In this document: piece after piece, positions 1-13,117 of the stretch
Layout: each line of letters starts with the position of its first letter
How positions within the stretch are numbered: position 1 is the first letter of the stretch
Assembly: GCA_034401795.1 (NCBI GenBank)
Contig: CM067365.1
Coordinates: 13,125,666-13,189,665, forward strand
Length of the DNA: 64,000 nucleotides
Direction of reading: 5' to 3'
Source: Chaetoderma sp. LZ-2023a
Taxonomy: Eukaryota > Mollusca > Caudofoveata > Chaetodermatida > Chaetodermatidae
Position numbers and translations under genes: made by a program
Notes under the pieces: generated by a model
The model's input: only the letters and a program-made list of their open reading frames with translations
What the model was told of the DNA's origin: nothing
The model's database searches: none

Positions 1-137
1 GCGTGGGTGGGTGGGTGCGTGCGCGCGCGCGTGCGTGCGTGCGTGCGTATGTGTGTGTGTGTGTGCGTGTGTGTGTGTGTGTGCGTGCGTGCGTGCATGT
101 GTGTGCGTAGGTGTGAGTGTGCATGCGCGCATGCGTG
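1..137. repeat. (TG)n/(TGCG)n microsatellite, cut by window edge
   Basis: Alternating TG and TGCG runs begin at the first base, so the array extends beyond the window. A short TTG/CTG run follows at about 176-195. The open frames over it (Cys/Val/Arg-only proteins) are repeat artefacts. Confidence 0.95.
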
Positions 138-2388
138 TTATAGACGCCGGGGGCGTGCATGGCTCCGCCGCTTGCCGTTGTTGTTGCTGCTGCTAGTCAG
201 CCAGCCTCGCGGTTGGGGAGCAGTTGCCGCGCATTTCCAGCGTCCACAAAAACCGACCTCCATGGCCAGTGGAATGATCACGTTCCAGTGGGCTCGTGCA
301 GCCATTGCTGTAAAAATTGAACACTACTGTGTTATCCCGGCTGGTCGTGTCCCCGGTGTGTCTAGCCGTCATCTCCACGGTAGAGAGAACGGTACTACCA
401 CAATTTACTTACTTGATTATAGTAACAAACAGTTTTTGTACGCTTGTCACTTACGACGAGAGTGGTGAATTTGGTTTATGTCTCGCCGGAGGTACCTAAG
501 CTCCGGTCGGGCCACACCAGTTGGTTTAATATAAACTATCTCTGCCTCAGGCTGGCCAAACGTACCTCGCGTGGGCCTCCGTCACAGGAAAATGCCTACA
601 ATGCCATAGCGGAGGATGAGAGAAGATAGGAGAGAGAGAAGCCGTCCTGCATAATATGCAGGGGAAAAATGGAGAACACATACCAAACGGTGCGAATGAT
701 GACTGCATCTTTACTGTTTGCTTGCGAGGCAATATATGATGGTGCAGTACCGTGCTCTGCATGGAGGACGGCCGAGGGAGAAAAACGACCGACCATAACA
801 ATGAGGAGGAAGAATGGGGAACAAATACCTCTTTTTGCCAGGGATGACTATATACTTGCCATTTGTTTGAGAGGAAATTTACGAAGGTACCACACTGTGG
901 CGCCTTGTGAAAAGAAAAACGGTGGGAAACTAGAAAAATGTGAGAAATGGGTGGCTGTAATCTCACCGTTTATGTGGATACGCTAGAGAGACGTCCCATG
1001 GTAATGAAAAATGAGGAGGAAAATTATGTTAGCCTTCACTACACAAGGTAGGGAATATAAAATTTTGCGAGAGGAAAATGCCTCGCGCGGTCCTCCGTCA
1101 AAAAGAAAAATGCCCTCAACGCGGAAGCGGAGGAGGAGAGTGGTAAAAATGCCCCCCTCCTATCCTACAAAGAGAGAGAGAGAAAAATTATCATGTGTAC
1201 GTACCCTAATATAGTTATTTTACTGTTGTGTGCCTACGGTGCGTACGAAGATGCGGTGGCCGATTGCCAGTTTTAGTTGGTACCATCTAGTGTGTGTGTA
1301 CCTAAAGATGGCTTAGACTAACCTTTAGTTGTAAGTCTAAAACACATATGTTTAAGCCGCAAATGGCGTAGCACCAAAGGTCTTTAACAAATACGTCTTC
1401 CTGGCGAGGATGCTCGGTACCGTGGCTGATACCCCATGGGGCATCTCTCCTCGGACTGACAGCGTGCAACATGTTGTCTGGTGGTAGCCTGAGAGCCGCA
1501 AAGGGATCCCTCCACATACCACATCACAACCACAAATAACAACACATAGACAAATCACATTAGCTTACTTACGGTGGGGAGAGAGAAACGTATTTCCATC
1601 TATGGTGGCTATCCCATAGGGGCGTGGTGAGCTCTAAAGCTTCACCCAGTCACCGTATGAGTTAGATGGCGATCTGTGTTTCTATCCATCATCTAAGGTT
1701 TCGCGTATGACCCGTATGAGATCCATACCCTGGTGTTACCGTTTAGCTGCTTTAGGTTTGGAGAAAGTTGCCCATAGAACACTGCTAGGACGGCAATGAT
1801 ATTGCCTTGTTTATATTTTCAAAGTGTTTCCTATTTTGGCATAAAAGGTCTTGCTTAATAGGTATCCGAAGATACACGGGGTATGTATGTGAATGGCAAA
1901 GTGATTCAGGCCGGCACGAGACCTGCTGTAGTTTCTTGAGACGGTCCTAACTATCATGACGGTGGAAACTCGAACAATTATTTCGGCCAGACGGCCAGCG
2001 AAGCGTAGTCAAAGGCAGATACTCTTTGCTTCAATGTTGGAGGCCTTAAAATAAACGGCCAACTATGAAAATCAGTAGTACCGTTTATACAACGGTCTTA
2101 TTGACCGTAAAGAAGAGTTTTTAATAACAATTCTCCGTTTGAAGAGTAACCGTTCTTGGCCAACTTATAAACCTCTCATATCGAGCTATTGTAATTCTAG
2201 ATTTAACGTAGCGTGTCATGTTCTCTGGCGAGAGCATGAGCAGCAACCGTAATGTAAAATTGGAGCCGTTGGGAGAAAATACGGTGATGCATTTGTTGTT
2301 GATGTATAATGTAACCTAGTTGTACTGCGGTCCAAATATTTTTGTAGTTTTTACTGCTAACTAACGATATGGGCAGAATTGCTGATTA
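138..2388. other. No recognisable gene; degenerate repeats in part
   Basis: Short open frames occur on both strands, but none has a recognisable domain, signal peptide or plausible splice context. The stretch is richer in CpG and in ACGGT/ACCGT words than the rest of the window, by eye. Apart from the internal repeats at 565-1141 I see nothing definable. Confidence 0.6.
565..1141. repeat. Degenerate direct repeats
   Basis: Two pairs are visible. CCTCGCG...CCTCCGTCA with a following AGCGGAGGA occurs at 565-623 and again at 1081-1141. ATGGRGAACA...ATACC with about 85 bases after it occurs at 669 and 815, about 146 bases apart. Divergence is high, so these are old duplications. The 105-residue frame over them (669-986) shows the same internal duplication and is not a recognised protein. 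Confidence 0.5.
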
Positions 2389-3957
<1,569 letters not shown>

Positions 3958-4250
3958 CCGTATGGTGACTGTGTCCGTCCGAGGACGAACTCAATCAGTC
4001 ATCCGGGTTACATCCCTCCATAGTCCCCTCGAAAATTCCGAAAGATTCTAATTCTAGCAATTTGGTTTTGGTTTTGTAATCCGTATGTTGCGTGGTTCCA
4101 TCCGAGGAGGGATCCATTCAGCATCCGGTTTACTTTGACTATGCCGAAATTTCTTGCCTACCTAACCCTAGCTCACGTTCACACAGTGATGGGCACTGTA
4201 TGACGGGACCTCAGTTTAAAGTCCCATCCGAGAAGACTGTTCTACCCGAT
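3958..4250. repeat. Three degenerate copies of an about 120-bp repeat
   Basis: Related cores recur near 3958, 4081 and 4196: CCGTATG..., then TCCATCCGAGRA, then a CATCCGG-like or TCTACCCGA end. The spacing is about 120 bases. It is noncoding as far as I can tell, and the family is not recognised. Confidence 0.5.
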
Positions 4251-5837
4251 TTTGGCTTTGAGAACGCCTTTTATACTCGGTGAGAGGCTGTGGCAGCCGG
4301 CTCAGCCAATCAGAGCACGCGCTGTGTATGAGGCGAACTAGCTAGAGCAATAGTGCCTGGCTCTCACTGGATCATGCACGCGTGCTGAAGATTGTCTATT
4401 CTTTGACTAGAGGTCTTAATAGTCCGTATTAACTTTACCATATCTTCGTCAGATCTGAACCGATTTAATTTCTGCTCACAGGTTTAAATTCCTCATTCAA
4501 TTCTGATATTAATACATACCAAAAATATAATGCCATAATATGAGCAAGTATATACATAAGTTTCCAGTCTGCACCGGCTAATGCGTCAATGCGTGTTTAC
4601 CTCTCATGGCCGCACATGCGCATATGGCGATCTCACGGTTGCTATTATTTTGTTCTCCTGCTGGAATGACCATTTATGAGCGGGCCGTATGTGCCCAGCG
4701 GAGGGGTGAGCGCAGACTATCCCAGACTGGGCCGTCTCGTACGCACCCGACGGTGATCTGTGCTACATCACCCCTTCCAAGTTTGGCACTTGTGCCAAAC
4801 GATACCGCATCGCGGATTGCCGTCCACAGGGCACGCGATGGGCACGAATTATAGACTTTTTGGGTAGGCACATAGCCAAGATGAGAAAGAGTGCCGCGTG
4901 AGGCACATATTCATGAGAAGCAGGCACATAGACGTGCGACAGAGCTTAGGCAGAGAGGCATACTTTTTATTTTGATTTTGGCCTGGTTTTTATTTGTCCA
5001 GATCTCCGTCGTCACAATTCTTAACGGTACAATTCGTACTTATTGCATTTCAGCTGTTTAAGTGATTACAATAAAAGTCCAAAATTATCTGAGTGAGTTT
5101 GTGTCACAAGGTCTATCAAAACGGTCCGTTGGTGAACACAAGTTACCGAAATGTCATGGCTTGGCAGAGCATCTCCGTCAGTCAATTGTGCTGGGTGAGA
5201 AGTTGGTGACGGTGCGGGTGATGCGGTGACTGCAGAAACGGCGAAGGTCGGTGCAACGGTGCTGCTGGTTCCCAATGTAAGATCTGGATTGGGTGCAGTG
5301 ACTGGTGCAGTCATCCGGCGTTTGCTGCTATCACTAATTGTCCAGCCAGCACCTTTTGAATATTTCCACCGGGTGCTTTATGCTGCGTTTCTTTCCCGCA
5401 TATGGACTACACGGTTTGGTGGATTTTCACAACATCGGATTATTAGCCGTAACGGTGGAGATGGCATTCGCATGATGCCATGGTCGTTACCAATTGTTCT
5501 AGCGGCCTAAGGTCTGGTTCTCGTTACTGGCATGGCATCAACGGTGTTAATAACTGCACTTGATTGACTCGGTTTTTCTGACACCTTCCTAGATTGTACA
5601 GACGATTTTAATGTTCTGTCTATCTTGCAGGTGGTATGCTTCACACACGCCATGGATCGTTTTTCTATGGAGAGAGTTTGTAACGGTGTTCTGACCCGCA
5701 GCTTTGGAGCAAGGACGATCCAATCGTCGTGTTCTTGGTGCACACCAGGTTCTAATGTAACAGTTGTCACGTGGTGTCTGGGTGCCAAAGCATGCATGAT
5801 ACCATAACGCGCTGTGGTGTAAGGATAATTACATTGG
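4251..5837. other. No recognisable gene
   Basis: Several 60-160 residue frames exist on both strands, including 5507-5995 minus, whose start runs into the L repeat. None shows a domain or conserved motif. The only structure seen is the short palindrome at 4781-4800. Confidence 0.55.
4781..4800. other. Perfect 9-bp inverted repeat
   Basis: GTTTGGCAC-TT-GTGCCAAAC: nine-base arms with a two-base centre. It could be a chance palindrome or a dimeric protein site; nothing nearby supports a role. Confidence 0.5.
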
Positions 5838-6840
5838 TGGCAGAAGGGAATTAACTTAAACATACTCTTGATAATGAGTGGATCTATGTTTTTGCTTTGA
5901 TTATAACACAGACATCGATTTAAACGTTGGACGTGTTGGGTTGGCGACAACACGCTAAATGTGCTAAACATGACGTGAACTCGAAAAGGCATCAAATTAA
6001 ATTATTATTGGAAGTTTGAAATCAATCGCTGAACGTATCACAGAATGTCATGTTTACCTAAATCATTAGAACTTGAGAAGATTGAATATTGAATATTAAA
6101 AGAGGTGACTTAACTAGAAGTAATTACTGTCTCGGTAATAACATTGGATCGACAGTATCTGCACGATCAAGCAAAACAATATTTGTCATTGATTCGTGAT
6201 AGAGAAAACTCTCTTATTACGCATCAGGCTTACCACCATCATCTTTGTTTTTGTAGCAATACCCATCAGTAAATGGGGGATACAATGGCACACATGCTGG
6301 TGTCAAAACATTAAATTAAACGTAAGGTGGCTAGCCCTTGTAAGCTCACATTATCATGATAATATTAATCAATACAATGGAATAAACTCATTCTCTTCAT
6401 TTGAGTGACCAATTGAACTAGCAGAGAGATGCTTAGTAAATATAGATTGTGCAGATGATGTACCTTACAACAACATCCCATGTGCTGATCTTGCAAGCAC
6501 GATGGAGAGCTAGGGTGTTTGTTATCAATATCGACAATACAATGTTGCATACACTAATGTAATGGCCAATGATGCTGAAATAATGTGGACTAGGAATTGA
6601 GTAGTTTCTGTCCCACTCTACATAACATGTGTCACATATACATCTTATGTCCTCTGAGCTTACTTCTCAAACTATCTCTCATTGTCATGGCAACTTAGCA
6701 ATTTACATAAATATTAAATCATTGTGTAGTTATTTTAAAATATATATTAGTGTGTTAGCCTGCCACTTTATAATGCCAGTGCTTCGATTGTCATAGCTAC
6801 TGCGTTATTGATGCGTCAACGCCAGTGAATACATATATAT
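5838..6840 (+). repeat. L repeat, copy 1 (5' part missing)
   Basis: Colinear with the copies at 16.1, 23.3 and 28.3 kb. It starts at the GGAATTAACTTAA block, passes the TTGATAATGAG and GCTAAACATGACGTG blocks, and reaches TAGCTACTGCGTTATTGATG near 6795-6820. The (TGCG)n array and first 300 bases seen in other copies are absent. No reading frame is conserved between copies, so I treat it as a noncoding mobile or retroposed sequence of unknown class. Confidence 0.8.
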
Positions 6841-6842
6841 CT

Positions 6843-7110
6843 AGCCAGGCTCCGCCAATTTATGCATTTTGGAATGGATTTATATGCTTTAAACCAGGAA
6901 TTAACAGAATCTCAATTCCAATGTGATTATAAAGACATGCTTTTGAAATAATTTAACTGCAATGTATTGCGGCCGGCAACAGCTCCCAGTCAAATTAATT
7001 TCAAAATCTTCAATAGAATGCTGATCAAATTCTAAATCCTTCAAGGCATATATTTCGTCATCTGATATGTGACATAATAGATTATGATGTCAAACACTTA
7101 ACAGATGAGA
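6843..7110 (+). mobile_element. A element, decayed copy
   Basis: Shows the A order: GCTCCGCC start, TCTCAATTCCA, the palindromic core ending CAGTCAAATTAATTTCAAAA, then a tail with GTGACATAATAGATTATGA. It lies at the end of L1, as A copies often do in L. Confidence 0.65.
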
Positions 7111-7450
7111 ACACTACATTGGTATGTAGTCAATAGTGAGGATGACGCTAGCACAACTTCAGATAACATCCGGAGGCAACAGCATGAAATTAGTCAAACC
7201 CTACATTTGCTTTCATAAACCTAATAAGTTTAAATGGCAATATACCATTCACACCATATGTTGAGAATATCAGGTAGAAACAGAAACAATTGAAACAGAG
7301 ATAGAATATCAGGACGGACATTCACCAAATAAACATATCCGGAAGAAATATCTTCCTTACTATGAGAGGGTGGGTGTAGAAAAACAAATCCACTATGTAC
7401 CTTGATGGGGCCAGAAAACGATATTGTGGTATCGTCGTTCATCGTGAGTG
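7062..7450 (+). repeat. E repeat, copy 1
   Basis: Matches 22250-22705 along its length (TATGTGACATAAT..., CATTCACACCAT, GGTAGAAACAGAA, GACATTCACCA, ATCTTCCTTA), following A-type sequence in both places. A 70-residue minus-strand frame here is not preserved in the other copy. Confidence 0.75.
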
Positions 7451-8230
7451 GCTAGACAATGATACCCACATTTGAATCTGGTATTAAGATCAGATTGTGC
7501 AATATGCAATTTACTCAAGCCAGCTAGCATAGATACACAAGTTAATTAACATCACCTGCCACTACAATTAGGGTCGTAGTAGTGAGGGGTTCACGAGAGA
7601 GGCGGCAGGCCATGTCGCTAACTGACAGAGGGTGTCAACTTATACAACATCAACTTGCATTGTCTGTGCCCTGTTAGCTGCAGGACCGAACTCAGGGGAG
7701 TGCAACAAGTGTGCATATACAGAGCCCCCAAATTTCCAAGTTCAGCTCAAAAGTGGTATCTAAACATTTTTAGCGAAGTTAGGTAGGCTACTCGAGGTAC
7801 TATCTCCTAAACGTATTTCGTACTCTAGTACTTACTCTAACTCAAGGCTGTCCAACTATGAGCAAGAGTTAACTCAATAAGCCATGTGTTTGTATTGAAT
7901 TAAATGTAATTTAAACATGCTGGCTAAAGTAGGTACGAGAGTTCTGGCTTAAATCCAGCCTTATACGTTACGTCATGAGGCTGTAACTGCAAGTTTCCTG
8001 CATGGATTCTGATATGTCAAATGCGATTTCAGCTACATTAATATATGCTTGTGTTCATACCTAATGTTGATATACCAGTCAACAATATATTCAAGCATTA
8101 TTACAACAGGATAATGCAAACTATAAGTAACACATCATGTACTGTAAATGAAATAATATCCCTTATCTTTATTTTGGCAGATTAACTTACAGAGGATTAT
8201 ACGTGTTTGGCAAATAGAGATATGAATTCC
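7451..8230. other. No recognisable gene
   Basis: Only short frames. The first 100 bases (GATTGTGCAATATGCA...ACTCAAG) resemble 25630-25720, so the ends of another dispersed family may lie here. Confidence 0.55.
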
Positions 8231-8951
8231 TGATTAATATCCTCCAAGCCGTAAGAATTATGGTAGCATTCAGCCACCTTTGTTGAAATTCCAGGACGAA
8301 TAGCATTGCTTTAGATGCAAATTGGCTTTCAAACACTGTGCTGTGTTCAGAGATTTCTTCAATATCAGTCGATATATAATTCAAAGCATATCGATAATAC
8401 ACTGACATTCATCTGGCAGAATGTAACCTTGCACATAATAAACGGTATATATGTTAAAATAGTTTCAGCTTCAGAATTATGTAAACAGGACATAGCCTAC
8501 ATCTAGTAATAAGGTATACATTCAGTTTCTGACTACATGCATCATCATTCATGATAAAAATCTACACTATTGCTCAATTATATATTAACTTACCATAAAG
8601 TACACTGTACTATTTATTTCTACTACGAATCACATGCATTATACGTCATGTGTTAATCAGTTATTCTAATTGTCACTCTGTGTGAAAGTCAGTTGGTCAA
8701 GCAAGTTCAACTTTTGAAATATTTTTATCAAACAAATGGTGACGCCACATACCAACACACGTACATACACATGCACATGGGCACGCATGTGCACGCAGAC
8801 GCACGCACGCGCGCACTCACACGAACAGGTGCATGCATGCACATACGCATACACACGCACACACGCACACACATGCACCCGCACATGCACATGCACATGC
8901 ACGCCCATGGACACACACACGTACGTACGCACGCACACACGCACGCACGTA

Positions 8952-8983
<32 letters not shown>

Positions 8984-9134
8984 CATACACATGCACGCGC
9001 GCACCCACAAAGACACACAAACAAACACGCGCATGCACGCACGCACAAAAACACACACAAACACAAACAAGCACACACATGCTCGCACGCACGCACAAAG
9101 GACACACAAACAAATACACCAACGCGCGTACGAA

Positions 9135-9170
<36 letters not shown>

Positions 9171-9174
9171 CACA

Positions 9175-9206
<32 letters not shown>

Positions 9207-10690
9207 CACAGACATTTAGCATCTATAGAACGTATCCACATGTTTGCCCTAGGTCAGGTCAATGGTATGGACCTTCTTAGAGGCACATGATGATCTTTGC
9301 AAAAAACAATACTCTTCTAGTTGTTGAGAAACCGTGTGACCATTCTTTGATCACATATTCACTAAAAGCATCTAATCTTTAGACGATGATATAATTACAG
9401 AATAAATAACCTCAATTCCCTTATCAGGTGCACTTCACTACTCTCATGGGGCTTCTTTCTATTCATTTGAAACATGAATGGAATCAATAAGCTATATATT
9501 GTGATTGGCAATTATTTCTAATTGGCCCGCGGGGCATTTCCTTTTTCCAAAAAGCATGTTTTTAATGTAGTACAATCTCACTGATGAGTCTGCTGTAGTG
9601 ACGCTGATTTTCCCTCAAGGGGTAGCATCCGTTATATCAATTGTAATTCGGTGTATATTTCAAAAGCAATTAATTAGCGTAACAACTAGACAGACAGTCA
9701 TATGACAAATGTAAAAATATAATATATAATTTATATATTACAGATATAAGTAAGCAAGCAACACTAGGTAACAATAATAATTATCATTAATCAAACCACA
9801 CCTTTGACAAATATGATAGGAATACAAGGGATGTATGTGAGTAATCTCTCATAATAACCATCATATTTTCACACTTTATTTTGTATGGCTTCAGAAACAA
9901 GTAATAATAATTATAGTAAAGCATTTTGTCGATAATATAACCCCACTATATGCAAACCGTCCCTGTCGGTTATGCTATATACCTCGGGCGGGTGTGGCGT
10001 GGGGGTGGGGTGGAATTCACACATTTTAAAAGTATTATTGGGCTCAAAGTTAAAGTGGAAAGCACATATTTTCACACCACAATCCAATATCCACAGCTCT
10101 TCCAGGACAACTTTGAAAATTGGAATCTACTGTGAATGCAACTGCTGCAATTTACCCATCGCTTGTTACTAGTCTACATTTTATTGTATGGCATTTCAAG
10201 TTAAGATCATTTGATATAGTGATTAGGCAGTAATGAAGAACGATTTATATGACTAGTAGGTAGATGGATTTATTGAACCAATTCAACTTTGATAATATTC
10301 GTAAATAATAGACATTAAATGGTACGCGTGTCATCTTTATGTTTCTTGGCATAAAATAATAATGAGGCAGTTAGTAACATTGCTGGGTACATATCTGCTC
10401 CTTCAAATTGGGTGTTGTCTTGCATAAATAGGCTTTGTTAGATATAGCTTCCAAATGATCAGTCATCTGTTAACCCATACGTGGTGTTAATTAAGTAACA
10501 CACGTCTTTTCTGTGAAGAGGTTTGCCTAGAAATTTAAAATGGCAAGACAGATTTCTAATAAAAAATATGAAACGCATGGGGAAGTATATATGTTCTGGT
10601 ACACTTCGATGTCATCTTTCAGCATAGTTTTGGTTCTTAAAACATAATTGATGGATGTTCTTATTGGCGGAAATTGCGTCATTTTATTAA
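8231..10690 (+). repeat. D repeat, copy 1
   Basis: Colinear with 12386-14945 over about 2.4 kb. Shared anchors include TAGCATTCAGYC, GAGATTTCTTCAA, CATCTGGCAGAATGTA, TTTGAAACATGAATGGAATC, ATATAAGTAAG, GGAATCTACTGT and GCTTCCAAATGATCAG. The (CA)n/(CGCA)n array at 8753-9212 sits at the same internal position in both. A reversed partial copy is at 41085-41560. No frame stays open across copies. This could be a noncoding transposon or a local duplication. Confidence 0.85.
8753..9212. repeat. Compound (CA)n/(CGCA)n/(CAAA) microsatellite inside D1
   Basis: About 460 bases of CACA, CGCA, CATG and CAAACA units. The apparent 191-residue and 195-residue proteins over it are artefacts. Confidence 0.97.
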
Positions 10691-11280
10691 CTGCAATGTA
10701 TTGCATTGCTTGATTTAGTTACTTCTAAAAGGAAATGACGACATCCGTATAACATTCCTTTTCAATCAATCTGCATATCCGGACCCAAGGTGTTCCCAAT
10801 ATGAAGTGAGCGTATGGTAGCACATTTTAATTGTTTCTTTTCCTAGAAATTTTAGCTGAACATTTTGAAACTTGACAGATGTCTAACACTGTTTCGACCA
10901 AACAGCTCCCTGAAAGTGACAGCGTGTTGTCATCGCAGCTTTCAAAAATACAGAATCCTAATTAGGCATTGTTTTGTAATGGCTATAATGCATATTTCTG
11001 AGGTGGCGAGAGAATCAAGATTGTCTACTCATATCCATCGTAGTATGCATAAGTAAATTTTCCTAATAAGACCCTTGTGGGTTGGGATAAGATTTGTTCC
11101 CACTTTGTGACCTGAGTGTAAATATTTATTAAATTTAGTTGTTTCCAGTATTCCTTAAAGTAATCTACATTTGTAAATATATCATTCAAATACTTCTATT
11201 AATGGATTGGCCCGGCATGAATTTCCTGTTAAACTACTGTAAGTGTCGCTACAATGGGAATTGTAGATGGCAGTCCAATT
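10691..11280. other. No recognisable gene
   Basis: Short AT-rich frames only. The first part may be a diverged D tail. Confidence 0.5.
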
Positions 11281-11520
11281 TAAACCCTTTCAAGACGAAA
11301 CCGGCCAAAATCAGTCCACTGCAGTAGTCTTGAGGAATGTCCATTTGCAGGGCAAGAGAAGACTATTTTTGAAACGTTTACCCTGTTATGACTGGTTCGC
11401 TAACGGACCCAGCTATTCCAGTGGTAAATGTTCAAAAATAGTCATCGCTTAGCATGCAAATGGATATTCTATAAGGAAATATTTTGATTTTCTTGAAAGA
11501 TTTTGTCATTAAAGGTTAAT
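11281..11520 (+). mobile_element. B element
   Basis: Starts TAAACCCTTT and ends CATTAAAGGTTAA. Between them are CCATTTGCAGGGCAAGAGAA, the near-palindromic centre around GACTGGTTCGCTAACGGACC, CCAGTGGTAAAT and ATGCAAATGG. The same order recurs in B copies at 17.5, 17.8, 18.5, 18.9, 31.6, 33.8 and 54.1 kb. No coding capacity, so it resembles a MITE. Confidence 0.8.
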
Positions 11521-11644
11521 AATGGTGTGGAGATTAACCTTTCACAGTCTGATTCCCAGAATCTCTAGTTCAGGATAGAGATACAGGTAAGTTGATGCAT
11601 ATTTAGCTAACCTAGTCTGAAATGCCAAGTGAGCGTCTGTTATA

Positions 11645-11774
11645 TCTGTCTGTCTGTCTGTCTGTCTGTCTGCCTGCCCGCCCTCCCGCCCGCCCGCCCG
11701 CCCGCCCGTCCGTCCGCCCGCCCGCCCGTCCGTCCGTCCGTCCGTCCGTCTGTCTGTCTGTCTGTCTGTCTGTC
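11645..11774. repeat. Symmetric tetranucleotide array (TCTG)-(CCCG)-(CCGT)-(TCTG)
   Basis: TCTG units at both ends surround CCCG and CCGT units, so the array reads as a gradient of one-base changes from TCTG to CCCG and back. It directly precedes the 145-bp tandem array. Confidence 0.95.
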
Positions 11775-11804
11775 AACTCTTGCTTTAAAACAATATTCCT
11801 CATT

Positions 11805-12385
11805 AACCGATTGGTAGATTTCAACCTAATTTGGCGGGAAGGCCACTATTGCCATAGGCATAAGAATTTATATACAGAACTTTGATTTGTCAATTTTTCG
11901 GGTGCAATCTCTGATTTTATGAAAGATTTACAAGAAATTGTTAAGACACAACTCCTCACTAATAGCTCTAATTGGCTGGAATGATCTTTTTGGTGTCGGC
12001 TTCAGGAAATTATTTTGATTGGTCAATATTTTGGTTGAAGAGCTTAGATTATATGAGAGATTTACTGGGCATACTCAAAATACCTCAATAACTGTTTGGC
12101 GGAGTAAAATTTAATTTGGCTCGAATGACCATATGGGTATAGGCTCTAGAACTTGTACACATTATTTTGGTCCATATTATTGGTGACAATCAGAGATTAT
12201 ACCGGGAATTGTAAAAAACCCTACTCATCATTTACTGCTTGAGGGATTTCAACCCTAGTTGGCTGGAAGGAGACAATCAGGGTAGGCGCCAGAACATATA
12301 TTCAGAATTTTGATTGAAGGTTTTTTTGTGAGGGTGGGTGGGGTGAAATCTTAGATTGTATGAAAGATTTTAGTTGGAAACACAC
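11805..12385 (+). repeat. About four degenerate copies of a ~145-bp tandem repeat
   Basis: Each unit carries in order TTTCAACC or similar, TTGGCTGGAA, TAGGC..CAGAA, TTTTGATTGG, AGATTATATGARAGATTTA and CTCAT/CACTAATA. Starts lie near 11810, 11955, 12100 and 12240. No unit has an open frame of note. D2 begins immediately after. Confidence 0.75.
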
Positions 12386-13081
12386 GCATTGTGATAGCAT
12401 TCAGTCGCCTATGTTGAAATTCTAGGACAGATATCATCGCAAAAGAAAATTGGCTACAAACATTGTGCAGACTCCAGAGATTTCTTCAAATCGGTTGAGG
12501 ATATAATTAAAAAATTATGGATAATACAGTGTTATTCATCTGGCAGAATGTATTCTTCTATCTGACAAAACGATATATGTCATAATAGTTTTGCTTTCAG
12601 AATTAAGTAAACAGGCCGAATATCTAGTAATAAGGTGTGTGTAAGGTTGCTATCTATATGCATCAGCAATCATGATAAAAATCTACACTATTATTCAACT
12701 ATATTTTAGTTTTCCAAAACGTAAAATGTACTATTTATCTTTGCTGCGAATTGCAGCCATTATCCATCATATGCTAGTCAGTCAGTCCATTTGATTTGTC
12801 AGTCTGTGTGGAAGTCATTTGCACTGTCAACTTCAACTTTTAAGCAAAATTACTAACAAGTCCACGGCCACATCACACACGCATGTACACACGCAGGCAC
12901 GCAGGCACTCCTGTATGCACGCATGCACACACGCAAGTGCGCACGCAGGCACCCACGCATGCATACAGGCATGCACGCACGATGTCACGCACGCACGCGC
13001 ACGCACGCAGGCAAGCATGCATGCATGCACACACTACTTCACGCATGCAGGCACGCATGCACGTACGCACGCACACACACA

Positions 13082-13117
<36 letters not shown>

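Noticed and set aside
4606-4871. 82- and 65-residue opposed frames in a GC-richer patch
   Set aside because: No domain, no splice signals recognised, and frames open on both strands in a GC-rich patch are expected by chance.
8666-9290. 191- and 195-residue Cys/Val/Arg or Thr/His proteins, and similar ones at 12.9, 15.7, 27.8 and 54.7 kb
   Set aside because: Translations of TGCG/ACGC microsatellites; a period of four gives open frames on both strands.
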